The notes: generated by a model not told the origin, from the letters alone. A stretch of DNA of 64,000 bases from Thermoproteota archaeon (GCA_026986575.1 JALSOH010000009.1:186001-250000), one strand, 5' to 3'; shown: positions 8,267-16,002, counted from the first letter of the stretch. Translations and numbers: made by a program.

Positions 8267-8878
8267 CTACCTAATTCGACTTAGCCAGAGGTCTACCTCC
8301 TCCCCTACCTTCTTACGCCCCTTAACGCGCCTCTCCTCCATCTCGCGAAGGTATTCCCTTAATCTACTCACATCAACCATTTCGAGCAGCCGGGGTATGA
8401 TCTCGTCCCTCGCTGGGTACCCGAGATAAATCAGATCGATCAAGGTCTTCTCGGGATCAGAAACCCTTATCCATTCGCCTATCTCGTCCAGATACTTGTA
8501 CTCATACCCGAAGTACATCTTACCCGAGATCCTCCTGAGCACCACCTTGAAACCAGCTACTTGCCTGATGCCCCACCTCACAGTCTTGGACACGTTTGGA
8601 GAGAGCACGGTCACGGCCGTCACCTGGTTCCATGCCCCGTGGAGGAACGCCGCCGAGCCTAATCCAATGTAGGCCCTTGGAATAGCCTTTACAATCATGT
8701 AGGGGGACTTCTTAAAGGTGTAAACTCCCCTCAACAGCTCGACTATCTGCCCTTTCCTTCTCAAATTGTGGATGAGTAGCTTAGCGTAGTCCCTCCCCAC
8801 GACTGCCTCGACAGATCTGAACGTGAAGATTGATGACCTTCTAAGTCTTTCGATGAATTCTGAGTACTTAGTGGGCAA
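8267..8878 (-). CDS. AbiEi-like antitoxin/transcriptional regulator
   Basis: This 203-aa protein matches the AbiEi ('transcriptional regulator of viral defence') type. An N-terminal winged helix (IFTFRSVEAVVGRDYAKLLI, LRRKGQIVELLRGVYTFKK) is followed by the alpha/beta domain (YIGLGSAAFLHG, TVLSP, SDPEKTLIDLIY). AbiEi binds the operon promoter and counteracts the AbiEii nucleotidyltransferase in type IV toxin-antitoxin systems. It is downstream of the toxin and overlaps it by 11 bases, the reverse of the classic order. Confidence 0.8.
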   Translation of the reverse strand: MPTKYSEFIERLRRSSIFTFRSVEAVVGRDYAKLLIHNLRRKGQIVELLRGVYTFKKSPYMIVKAIPRAYIGLGSAAFLHGAWNQVTAVTVLSPNVSKTVRWGIRQVAGFKVVLRRISGKMYFGYEYKYLDEIGEWIRVSDPEKTLIDLIYLGYPARDEIIPRLLEMVDVSRLREYLREMEERRVKGRKKVGEEVDLWLSRIR

Positions 8879-9503
8879 ATCTCTCCACCTTCCTGACGAC
8901 TGTCTCGAAACTTGGAGGCCTTCCCATCAGGACGATCTCCCTCAATACGGGATAATCGCGTGGAGGTTCCCTTAATAGGGGAAGGATGTGCCTGAGCAGG
9001 TCCTTCACGCTAGCATCCTCGCATAGATCCAAGAGGTAGTATATGTCATATAGATCTCTGGCTTTCCTCCTATTCGCATAGGCATGCACCTTCTCCTCCA
9101 GAAGCGAGCAGGGCGTGAGGGTCTTGACAACGACGGTGCTACCGTCAATCAACCAAAAGTCCCCTTCGATTACTTCTCTCTCCTCGAACATGGGGGAGGC
9201 CTCAAGTTCAACCTCAGCTTCATTGCTGATCCTCAGGTAAAGGACCCTAGAGGGTGTGAGCTTCATCCGAGTGATGTTCAAAGTTGGAGAGAGTATGCTG
9301 GGGATCCTCTCAACGTCTTGGCAGTATATATCCACATCGTACGAGAACCTCTTTCCGCCGTAGATCCTCCATATGGCCGTACCCCCATGAATCACGAAGT
9401 CAACGCCTCTCAACAGTTCCAGTAACAGGACATCCTGCACCTCTGCTATTCTAAGCATGTTGCCCCTCAACACCTTCATTAGAGGGATTTTCCTATACAT
9501 CAC
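8868..9503 (-). CDS. AbiEii-like nucleotidyltransferase toxin
   Basis: This 211-aa DNA-polymerase-beta-fold nucleotidyltransferase has the AbiEii signature FVIHGGTAIWRIYGGKRFSYDVDIY, with the GG and D-x-D catalytic elements. Later residues include KTLTPCSLLEEKVHAYANRRKARDLYDIYYLL, the family's conserved K...R.RDxxDIY region. AbiEii enzymes transfer nucleotides, and the related MenT modifies tRNA, causing growth arrest or abortive infection. The ATG at 9503 is about 27 bases downstream of the TATA element inside the 9519-9538 inverted repeat. Confidence 0.85.
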   Translation of the reverse strand: MMYRKIPLMKVLRGNMLRIAEVQDVLLLELLRGVDFVIHGGTAIWRIYGGKRFSYDVDIYCQDVERIPSILSPTLNITRMKLTPSRVLYLRISNEAEVELEASPMFEEREVIEGDFWLIDGSTVVVKTLTPCSLLEEKVHAYANRRKARDLYDIYYLLDLCEDASVKDLLRHILPLLREPPRDYPVLREIVLMGRPPSFETVVRKVERFAH

Positions 9504-9518
9504 AAATTCATTGACCTA

Positions 9519-9538
9519 GGTTATATTAAATTATAACC
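9519..9538 (-). promoter_or_regulatory. AbiE-type promoter inside an inverted repeat
   Basis: GGTTATA and TATAACC form a perfect 7-bp inverted repeat around TTAAAT. The whole 20-bp element covers the TATA region of the leftward transcript. AbiEi repressors are known to bind inverted repeats at their promoter, so this is a likely operator. Confidence 0.6.
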
Positions 9539-9789
9539 CAAATCAACGATAGATGATACGCGCGAATACCGATGTAACCGGATCGCCATCCCCGCTACTG
9601 ATGGGGTTCCTAGAGCTACAAATGTTTCACGAATTGAAGTTGAAAAAAGAGAAGAAAATAGGAATATGCTGCATTATTTCAAAATATCCACGTTTCTCGT
9701 ACCTTTTCTTTTTTCTCTTAACAAACACATGCTCCCTATGCCCTGCTAACACTTGTCTTCGATAACCGGGTCTCCTCTCGTAGCTCGCT

Positions 9790-10035
9790 TTAGTTAGTTA
9801 TCCCGACAGTATCTAGGATCTTCTGGTATATCTTTTTTCTCACTATTCTCCAGCACTCTGGATATATCTTCCCCTTTCCCTCCCCCTCTCTCATAAGGAA
9901 AGTCTTCATAAGGGCCCCTCCTGTCCTAATAGGCTCATATAGAGGGAGAAAGCCCTTGAGCCTCCTATTATTATACCAATAATGTAGCGAATCCATCAGA
10001 GTGTGAAATCGGGAATCCGTTCTACAGCGCGTCAC
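9790..10035 (-). pseudogene. Possible transposase C-terminal remnant
   Basis: An 81-codon frame contains SLHYWYNNRRLKGFLPLYEP, resembling the WYNxxRxHxxLxxxTP segment near the C-terminus of DDE-type (IS3/IS481-like) transposases. No N-terminal catalytic aspartates, terminal repeats or target duplication are visible. It is at best a short relic. Confidence 0.35.
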
Positions 10036-10456
10036 TCAGGCGGTTGCATTGAACTCGCTTACCTCGCGGCGATGTCGTCATCTCTCTGAAGCCTATACTA
10101 TGCTTAAGCGATAGCAGGCATGGTATGAGGAATTCGCCAGCATATACCTGTACTCCTTTACGTGGCCAATGTAACGCCTTTTAGGGTGGCCTATACTCCT
10201 TGCTCTCCTCTAGCTCTAACTTCACAGGTGTCGCCCTTCTATAGCGGAATTGCACGATCTTGGGTATCTACAGCATTATATCATTCATAACGATCCTCCG
10301 AATCACGAGTAGCGCTGGCTTAGTGTGTTCCCCAGTAATTATAGTAGATACTACCCGGCTCGGATGCAGTGCTCGGTACCACCACTAACCACGCGCGTTA
10401 TCGCGTGCTTAATAACTCTCAACCGTCTTACACCGGATGGAATTCCTAAGGAGGGG

Positions 10457-10670
10457 GCGGAGCAATTAAAGAAGGAAGCCAGAGAGCCTTCGAGAAGGGC
10501 AATTACAACTTCACTCTCCTGTTTGTAGAGCAGGCCATGCAGTTATACCTTAAATACACTCCGGCAAATCGGTGGGTGACTTCCCCAAGGTACAGGGACT
10601 CGTCCGTTTGTTAGAAGCCCTCTCCTCGGCCTTAGGTGAAAGAGTGATAGCATTCCTGCGCTCGCCTTGA
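10457..10670 (+). pseudogene. Frameshifted HEPN-domain gene
   Basis: Three successive frames carry a typical HEPN protein. AEQLKKEARE is in the first, EKGNYNFTLLFVEQAMQLYLKY (split here as EKGNYNF and FVEQAMQLYLKY) is in the second from 10492, and SVGDFPKVQGLVRLLEAL is in the third from 10569, ending at TGA 10668-10670. Two indels therefore separate recognisable HEPN segments. No intact MNT partner is nearby. Confidence 0.7.
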
Positions 10671-10770
10671 AAGATTCGAGAGGGAGATAGAGCCGCTATC
10701 CTCTACTAGTGAGAGGAGGATAGAGGTCCTTAAAGATCTCCATGAGAGGGGAATTGTTACCCAAAATTAC

Positions 10771-10789
10771 CTTTATATACCATGGTATA
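10771..10789 (+). promoter_or_regulatory. Promoter and palindromic operator of vapBC pair 2
   Basis: TATA box CTTTATATA at 10771-10779 overlaps the perfect 14-bp palindrome TATACCATGGTATA (10776-10789). The start codon at 10802 sits where transcription should begin. The palindrome between TATA and start is a likely antitoxin operator. Confidence 0.6.
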
Positions 10790-10801
10790 CCTTATGCTAC
10801 T

Positions 10802-11053
10802 GTGAGCGTGACCATATCCGTCAAGGTCAGGAAGGATGTTGTCGATCTGGCCGATAAGATGGTGAGGTATGGCATAGCTAGGAGCAGATCTCACGCCATA
10901 AACATCATGATAGAGAGGGGAATATCCCGAGCCAAGGAGGAAGTGGAACGCTGGGAGAGGATATATAGGGACGTTGAGAGATTGAGGAGGGAGGGATACA
11001 GGATAAGAAGGGGTGACCTCTGGAGGCTCCTCCAGGAGGGCAGATCGAGGTGA
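10802..11053 (+). CDS. VapB-like antitoxin
   Basis: This 83-aa protein has an N-terminal RHH-like region (VTISVKVRKDVVDLADKMVRYGIARSRSHAINIMIERG) and a basic, helical tail (RWERIYRDVERLRREGYRIRRGDLWRLL). I choose GTG 10802 because it begins the beta strand and lies about 25 bases after the TATA box; the ATG at 10742 would place the promoter inside the gene. Its TGA overlaps the toxin ATG by one base. Confidence 0.8.
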   Translation: MSVTISVKVRKDVVDLADKMVRYGIARSRSHAINIMIERGISRAKEEVERWERIYRDVERLRREGYRIRRGDLWRLLQEGRSR

Positions 11054-11457
11054 TGGGGGTGTACGTAGACACCAACGTGATCGTAGCGTTCATGGATGAA
11101 GCAGATCCCAATCACGGGAGAGCAGTAAAGGTGTTGGAGGGTTCCAATAAGGTCTCCTCCTTCCTCACACTCGTTGAACTGGCTTCAGTGTACTCTAGAG
11201 CTGGGTTTAGCGATCCTCAGGCCCTAGCAATATACTCCATGGAGGAGGCTGGGGTGGAGGTCTCAGAGGTAGGGTTTGAGGAGGTCCTCAAGGAGGCATT
11301 CAGGGTGGCTGACAAGATCAGGTTGAAGACCTTAGATTTACTCCATGTAGCCTCCTGCCTCCTGATGGGAGAGAAGGAGTTCCTGACTTTCGATGGTGAC
11401 ATCCTCAAGAAGAGGAAGGAGCTTGAAGGATTGGGGATAGAGGTCATCGGCGCATAG
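11053..11457 (+). CDS. VapC PIN-domain toxin
   Basis: This 134-aa PIN domain has VYVDTNVIVAFMDEADPNH (first Asp), FLTLVELASVY (Glu), KTLDLLHVASCLLM (Asp) and FLTFDGDILKKRK (last Asp). All PIN acidic positions are present, so it is probably an active Mg-dependent RNase. The start at ATG 11053 overlaps the antitoxin stop (TGATG), indicating translational coupling. Confidence 0.85.
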   Translation: MGVYVDTNVIVAFMDEADPNHGRAVKVLEGSNKVSSFLTLVELASVYSRAGFSDPQALAIYSMEEAGVEVSEVGFEEVLKEAFRVADKIRLKTLDLLHVASCLLMGEKEFLTFDGDILKKRKELEGLGIEVIGA

Positions 11458-11921
11458 GTTGGTAAGAGCTAATGTAGAATGGAATATCGCGCGCGATTCC
11501 TCGATGCTCACTCCACCACCATTTTATGGAGAGCTTCGTCCCTTGGACTCGTAGGTTACATATATACCTCTAATCACTTTATTCTCAGATCCAAGAGCTC
11601 GGTAGCCTTCCCTGAGGATATTATATTGGTCAGTAGGAGCCCCAATACGATGAACATCCTTTCCCTGCAGGGATATGGGACGCGCTCCCAGAATATTCTG
11701 AATTCAAGTTCGCCCATTTGTTCCCTCAGCTGTCGGGATATGGGAGGCTATCCTTCTCCAAGACATCCCTGAGTTTCACCGTCAAGACCTCCACTTCCAC
11801 CGAGTCGTGCAGCCAGCTTTATATCCCTGACTCCAAGAGGAATCAATCACCCGTACCATCCCGTCCTTACCCGCGCCGGACGACCCATCGGCGTGAACAT
11901 CAAACTTTTATCTCTCGGACT
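11458..11921. other. Intergenic, no gene recognised
   Basis: About 460 bases separate two vapBC pairs. Short open frames on both strands have no family signature. The right end carries the TATA-like ACTTTTAT near 11904-11911 of the next pair. Confidence 0.5.
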
Positions 11922-11937
11922 CATACATGCATGTATG
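11922..11937. promoter_or_regulatory. Perfect 16-bp palindrome over the vapB start
   Basis: CATACATGCATGTATG is its own reverse complement. Its last three bases are the antitoxin ATG (11935-11937), and a TATA-like ACTTTTAT lies about 25 bases upstream. It is a likely autoregulatory operator. A looser copy of the motif occurs near 58132-58152. Confidence 0.6.
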
Positions 11938-12156
11938 CCCAAGACGATAACGATATCCGATGATGTTTACGAGGAGTTGAAGAGGATCAAGGGGAGCAGG
12001 AGCTTCTCCGATGTAATAAGGTCTCTCTTGAGGAAGAAAAGCAACGCCGAAATCTTGATGATAGCATTCGGAACGAGGAGCGAAGTGGAAGCCGATGAGC
12101 TCAAGAGAGAGGTCGAAGAGGTGGGCAAATGGATGCGCTCCTTGACACAAGCGTGA
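11935..12156 (+). CDS. VapB-type antitoxin (DUF217/UPF0330-like)
   Basis: This 73-aa protein starts PKTITISDDVYEELKRIKG and continues SRSFSDVIRSLLRKK, the pattern of the small archaeal VapB family paired with PIN toxins. ATG 11935 is preferred to the ORF extension upstream because the promoter and palindrome lie in that extension. It overlaps the toxin gene by 28 bases. A decayed copy lies at 6938-7093. Confidence 0.8.
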   Translation: MPKTITISDDVYEELKRIKGSRSFSDVIRSLLRKKSNAEILMIAFGTRSEVEADELKREVEEVGKWMRSLTQA

Positions 12157-12503
12157 TAATAGAGGTATTCAGGGGTAATGAAAGGGTGAGAGACCGCCTC
12201 ATTGAGCTTGGCCTGAACTACGGGATCTCTACCGTTACACTATTCGAACTGCACTGTGCCCGTCTGAAGCCTAGGGAGGAGCTCATGCTCGAGAAGCTCC
12301 CCAAGCTTCCGTTTGACGAGGGATCGGCGAAGCTAGCTGGGAACATGTACCGGGACCTGAAGAGCGAGGGACGCATTCCTCCCGCTAAGGACCTCTTCAT
12401 AGCCGCATCCGCGATAGCCCACGATAAGCTGCTCCTGACCCTCGATTCCGACTTCAGGGTATTTGAGAAGTACGGGCTCAGGTCGGAGTTCATTAGGGAA
12501 TGA
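12129..12503 (+). CDS. VapC PIN-domain toxin
   Basis: This 124-aa PIN domain has ALLDTSVIIEVFRGNERV (first Asp), STVTLFELHCARL (Glu), PPAKDLFIAASAIAHDKLLLTLDSDF (the two later acidic clusters). It is complete by length and motif and is likely an RNase neutralised by the upstream antitoxin. Confidence 0.85.
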   Translation: MDALLDTSVIIEVFRGNERVRDRLIELGLNYGISTVTLFELHCARLKPREELMLEKLPKLPFDEGSAKLAGNMYRDLKSEGRIPPAKDLFIAASAIAHDKLLLTLDSDFRVFEKYGLRSEFIRE

Positions 12504-12537
12504 GGGTTACATACAAGGGTTTTGCGAGGGCGGAAAC

Positions 12538-12927
12538 CTATTTCTCTGGAGTGACTATGCAGGTCTGCCGTTCCGGACCGTCCATCAGGAGGCGGAGGAA
12601 TCTTAGCACCTCCCTTCCCACTATCATCTTCCCTTTTCCCATCAGCGGCGATTCCACGTAGGTCTCGATCCTCTCGTCACCCAGTAGGACGATAGACTTG
12701 GCTGTCCTCATGGGTATTACGCCGGACAGAGATCTGTAAATCCTCCAGTACTTTCTGGGAATCTCACCCACCTCGAAGAACCTGTAAACGTCCTCGGAAA
12801 CGAGTAGAGACCCCTCAAACCCGGTATCAACCATGAAGTCCAGTTCTTGAGGATATTCCTGCAGAAGGACGTTGAGCAATTTCAACCTCAGTCTGGGATA
12901 GGGGACTATCGATTCTCCGTATTTCAT
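12538..12927 (-). CDS. Retropepsin-like (clan AA) aspartic protease
   Basis: This 129-aa protein has the single-domain retropepsin signature DFMVDTGFEGSLLVSEDVYRFF (Asp-Thr-Gly, then a hydrophobic flap-preceding strand) and a later IVLLGDERIETYVESP stretch. Such small proteases act as dimers, with one D-T-G per monomer. The start is ATG 12927, which overlaps the upstream TGA as ATGA; the upstream-extended frame is unlikely. It is coupled to the RHH-DUF5678 gene, so the pair looks like a toxin-antitoxin-style module with a protease as effector. The substrate is unknown. Confidence 0.7.
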   Translation of the reverse strand: MKYGESIVPYPRLRLKLLNVLLQEYPQELDFMVDTGFEGSLLVSEDVYRFFEVGEIPRKYWRIYRSLSGVIPMRTAKSIVLLGDERIETYVESPLMGKGKMIVGREVLRFLRLLMDGPERQTCIVTPEK

Positions 12928-13325
12928 ACACTCTCCAGCTCTAAAGATCCTCCCAGCCACTCTAGCTCCCTCCTTGTCCTATCATCCTCCCCGATCTTCA
13001 CGACCAAGGCGTTCCTGATCGGGGGCCTCAGGCCCTTGAGAGCGGATGCAACCTCCTCCAGAGAGTCGAAGAGCCCCACCAGCTTTCCCCTCGCGATCAC
13101 CGCGTACTTGCCCTCTTGCTTCCTCAGCTCTTCCTTGAGGGACTCGTAAGCCAGGTTATTGACATCCTGCTCCGTGATCAGGAGCTTATCCTTCAGGTCG
13201 AGCCACACCCTGACCGCCTCTTCGAACGCCTGGGAAAGGGTCAGCCCTCTCCTGATTGCTTCAGCCTTGAACTCCCTCACCAGCCTTTCGTCCGCGTTCT
13301 TTATCACTAGGGTCATCTGATTCAC
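12924..13325 (-). CDS. RHH-like / DUF5678-like fusion protein
   Basis: The 133-aa protein has an N-terminal RHH-like region (LVIKNADERLVREFKAEAIRRGLTLSQAFEEAVRVWL, about residues 5-43). It then has a DUF5678-like domain (EELRKQEGKYAVIARGKLVGLFDSLEEVASALKG, about 70-105, then ALVVKIGEDD). The first region suggests DNA binding and antitoxin-like autoregulation; the second is a small domain of unknown role. The promoter has TATA enclosed by GATTAC/GTAATC repeats. ATG 13325 is used; ATG 13316 is also possible. Confidence 0.6.
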   Translation of the reverse strand: MNQMTLVIKNADERLVREFKAEAIRRGLTLSQAFEEAVRVWLDLKDKLLITEQDVNNLAYESLKEELRKQEGKYAVIARGKLVGLFDSLEEVASALKGLRPPIRNALVVKIGEDDRTRRELEWLGGSLELESV

Positions 13326-13362
13326 CTAAGTGAATTTGATTACATAGGTAATAAAGGTAATC
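13321..13362 (-). promoter_or_regulatory. Promoter with flanking inverted repeats, RHH-DUF5678 operon
   Basis: Reading leftward, the TATA-like CTTTATTAC (about 13346-13354) lies between GTAATC (13357-13362) and GATTAC (13338-13343), a 6-bp inverted repeat. An imperfect palindrome TTCACCTAAGTGAA (13321-13334) overlaps the start region. The design matches the AbrB/PIN promoter at 22415-22441. Confidence 0.55.
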
Positions 13363-13620
13363 GCGGTGGTTCGCACGCTCGGTGTAGTTTGAGTGAGCAG
13401 CTTCAGGCTAGGAGGCGACTCTCTTATCCTCACCCACTTTCTCAATGTTTTCTTTCACATTTTTCCTCTTATCCCACGCTCATGGTGTTCGAAAAGGATG
13501 CTAGCTTTGTCAGGATCGGTATAGCGTTCAGAATTAGCCCGAGTCAATGGAGGGTTGCTACACCCACCATGTAAGCTCTCGTGAGGGGAGTGATATCACT
13601 TGTAGCGGCCCGCAATCGCT

Positions 13621-14208
13621 TCATGTCTCCTGCAACCTCTGGGTCCCCTTTCTCTCTCCCCTCACAGGCCTCTTACGAGGCCTCCTCGTGATGACTTTAA
13701 GATTTCTGATTTCTGAGACATCTCTCTTCAAGATCCTCCTCATGATCCCTTTACCTTCCCTCGACAGTTCGTTCCAGCTGATCACCCCGATGAGCCGCTC
13801 TCTTAGGTACTCCCTCTCGATCTCACTGATGGCTTTCCTAACTAGAATAGTGTAACTCCAAGAGAGGACCCTGATTCCCCTCCCTTCCAGCCAGAGGCGG
13901 ATGAGATCTGCCACGAGTTTCGCCTTATCTACCTGCTTAATCACCCTCCTAGGCTTCAGGGTTGTCTTGAACTCGAAAGCGTGGAGCCATGTCATCCCAG
14001 CCTCTTGAAAGAGGACTAGATCTATCTCACCCAGGATCTTCTCATTCTCACCGGATGTGCTGATGGCCGAGATGCTATGCAGGGATCTGTAGCTGGGGAA
14101 GACCATGATGACGGAGTTCCTCATGGGCATCTCATGGAGTACCTCGACCATCCCCTCGACGAGCTTGAGCTCACCATATTGGGTTGAAGCTCTGGTGAGG
14201 ATCTTCAT
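13621..14208 (-). CDS. PD-(D/E)XK nuclease-like protein
   Basis: At 195 aa from ATG 14208, the protein contains GEIDLVLFQEAGMTWLHAFEFKTT, fitting the D-x(n)-E-x-K core of restriction-endonuclease-like folds, and then KQVDKAKLVADLIRLWL, a helix with the Gln often found after the core. The C-terminus is strongly basic (RNLKVITRRPRKRP), suiting nucleic acid binding. A TATA-like CTTTTTATT at about 14234-14243 places the transcript start near ATG 14208, so the 49-codon upstream extension is probably non-coding. It lies downstream of the ParA-like gene on the same strand. Confidence 0.6.
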   Translation of the reverse strand: MKILTRASTQYGELKLVEGMVEVLHEMPMRNSVIMVFPSYRSLHSISAISTSGENEKILGEIDLVLFQEAGMTWLHAFEFKTTLKPRRVIKQVDKAKLVADLIRLWLEGRGIRVLSWSYTILVRKAISEIEREYLRERLIGVISWNELSREGKGIMRRILKRDVSEIRNLKVITRRPRKRPVRGERKGTQRLQET

Positions 14209-14452
14209 CCAACTCGGCCTCAATTGGATGGAATAAAAAGCAAATTGGCCGAAATTATCATGTAGTCGCCTCTCGGTGAAATTACCGGGCAGTCGTTGGA
14301 CTCGCACCCGACATGGACACAGTCCGAGCCCCTGATGCTCGCGCGAATCACGCATTCAGATGAATCCGATCGGTTAGAAGGGGATCCATCCCAGCTTCTC
14401 GGCCATCTCCCGCAAGACAGGATCTACCAGCGAGAGAAACCCGCTGGTTCCC

Positions 14453-15313
14453 TCACCCCCCCCTCTCCCTGCCGCCCAGATCGAGTCTCAAGATCTGAAC
14501 ACTTCTCGTGATGAAATGCTTGAGTATGGTGATCCTGCCCTCAAGCTCCTTCAGCAATGCGGCCAGGGATTCTATCATTTCGTTCCTCCTGAGGGTCTTC
14601 GCCTCACCTTCACTTGGTTTTCCTCTGTACCCCAGATTTCGGAGCAACCTGTACTCCATCTCACTTGGATTCGAAGGCGCCAGGTTTATTATGCCCACGA
14701 ACCTAGAGTAGAATTCCTTGATGCCTCCCATCTCATCCGCGTAGTACTGCTCCAACTTGTCGATCATCCTCAGAGTCCTCTTACAGTCTATGATGGCAGG
14801 TCTAAGCACCACCGCGTAGGAGGTGGAGAGGAAAATACTTAGAACGGTGTAACGCAGATCGAAGAAGGGAGCGCTGTCCAGTATGACGTACTTGAACTTT
14901 GAGTATACCCCGGCTTTCTCAAAGAGCCGCTTAAATATAGATCCAGGTTTCCCAGACTTCCATGCGTCGTCGATGACATCAACGAAATTCTCTCCGGGAG
15001 AGAGGATCCTGAGCGGAATGTCTCCTATCCTAGCAGGGCTCAGGTAGTCGTCCACCAGGATATTCTTCCTATGTTTGATAGAATCCTCGTACATTGCCTC
15101 TAGGGTCATCCTGCCCTCAACTACACGATCGTATGACACATTGTCCATGACAGCTAGGCTAAGACCGGCCGTGGGATCCATGTCCACCAAGAGAATGTCA
15201 TAGGGGTTGACCTTCAGGATCTTGACCAACCAGGCAGCCAGGGCTAGGGAGAGGGTGGTCTTGCCAACGCCGCCTGAGGCGGATATGAAGGATATTATCC
15301 TAGATGATGACAC
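14453..15313 (-). CDS. ParA/MinD-like SIMIBI ATPase
   Basis: At 286 aa, this has a P-loop SASGGVGKTTLSLALA at about 11-26, Walker A' DILLVDMDPTAGLS, and Walker B YVILDSAPFFD. The classic deviant Walker A begins with a signature Lys (KGGVGKT), but here that position is Ser. Other features follow ParA/Soj. ParA proteins move DNA or protein cargo; here the neighbours are nuclease-like, and no centromere or ParB is visible. The GTG start at 15313 overlaps the upstream gene by 14 bases, so the two are co-translated. Confidence 0.75.
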   Translation of the reverse strand: MSSSRIISFISASGGVGKTTLSLALAAWLVKILKVNPYDILLVDMDPTAGLSLAVMDNVSYDRVVEGRMTLEAMYEDSIKHRKNILVDDYLSPARIGDIPLRILSPGENFVDVIDDAWKSGKPGSIFKRLFEKAGVYSKFKYVILDSAPFFDLRYTVLSIFLSTSYAVVLRPAIIDCKRTLRMIDKLEQYYADEMGGIKEFYSRFVGIINLAPSNPSEMEYRLLRNLGYRGKPSEGEAKTLRRNEMIESLAALLKELEGRITILKHFITRSVQILRLDLGGRERGG

Positions 15314-15695
15314 AGTTCTTATCCATGAGAGAGTAAATGATAAGTCTTATACCCAGCCTTCTCCCCATCGCGGTTACCCGTGACAGGTACCCTTCGTCCA
15401 AAGCATCAACTATATGAAGTAAACCAGCTGAGCCGATACCGGCTACCTCCTCAAGAGCCACGGCCTGACAGAATCCATAAAAGAATCTTTCGGGCTTTAT
15501 TTTCACCTCCAGAGCCTCAGTTCCCCTGAGAACATCAGCTTCAACGCCGTTGATCACTGTGTTGGCATCGCCTCCTACCGAACTTGCAAGAAGCCTGTTG
15601 AAGTCTTTCTCATCTCTCGCCATATCGAGGAGCTGGTGAAACCTGCTAGAGCGAATGAGCTGTTCGACGTCGCTCACGAGACTGGATGTCTTCAT
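15300..15695 (-). CDS. Small PD-(D/E)XK-like protein
   Basis: This 131-aa protein has NGVEADVLRGTEALEVKIKP, matching a D-x(6)-E-V-K nuclease core, followed by FFYGFCQAVALEEVAG with a Gln at the usual motif-IV position, and GIRLIIYSLMD as a later strand. It therefore looks like a minimal restriction-like fold. ATG 15695 is chosen because the TATA box AACTTATATC (15718-15727) predicts transcription starting there; ATG 15710 is the alternative. It is the first gene of a two-gene unit with the ParA-like ATPase. Confidence 0.5.
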   Translation of the reverse strand: MKTSSLVSDVEQLIRSSRFHQLLDMARDEKDFNRLLASSVGGDANTVINGVEADVLRGTEALEVKIKPERFFYGFCQAVALEEVAGIGSAGLLHIVDALDEGYLSRVTAMGRRLGIRLIIYSLMDKNCVII

Positions 15696-15713
15696 ATAGA
15701 AGGATCTCATGCC

Positions 15714-15734
15714 CCAGATATAAGTTAATTCTGG
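15714..15734 (-). promoter_or_regulatory. Promoter of nuclease-like/ParA-like operon
   Basis: TATA AACTTATATC is enclosed by the 5-bp inverted repeat CCAGA (15714-15718) and TCTGG (15730-15734). Similar repeats around TATA boxes occur at the toxin-antitoxin promoters in this window. Confidence 0.45.
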
Positions 15735-16002
15735 TGACGAACTCTTGACGATCTAGCATCGTTCACGACCCCCTGCGCGGTGACACATCGCCACGGCCCA
15801 CAGCTGCATCAGGCTTAAGTCCCAGTGAAGTGGCAGAGCAGCTCGAAATTTGTGGTCGCGCTTCACTATACAATGAGAGGATTTTTCCTCGAGGGTAACA
15901 GAGACGGGCTCTCAGACAATCCCCTCGAGTTGGGGAGGTCCGCAGATCGTCATCTCCTGAGGAAGGTAATAATCGATCCAAGATGAGTGGAGATGGCTGG
16001 AG

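Larger units (their letters stand above)
9540..10741. other. Gene-poor region holding broken genes
   Basis: There is no intact gene over 1.2 kb. The stretch contains a possible transposase remnant on the minus strand (9790-10035), a frameshifted HEPN gene (10457-10670) and polypurine-rich patches near 9640-9720. The rest shows nothing I recognise. Confidence 0.6.

Noticed and set aside
13621-14355. Longer start (GTG/ATG 14355) for the nuclease-like gene
   Set aside because: The added 49 codons have no protein-like pattern and contain the TATA box; the shorter form from 14208 is preferred.
14453-15313. Plasmid partition locus
   Set aside because: There is no ParB-like gene, no iterated centromere repeat and no replication gene nearby; the signature Lys of ParA is missing as well.
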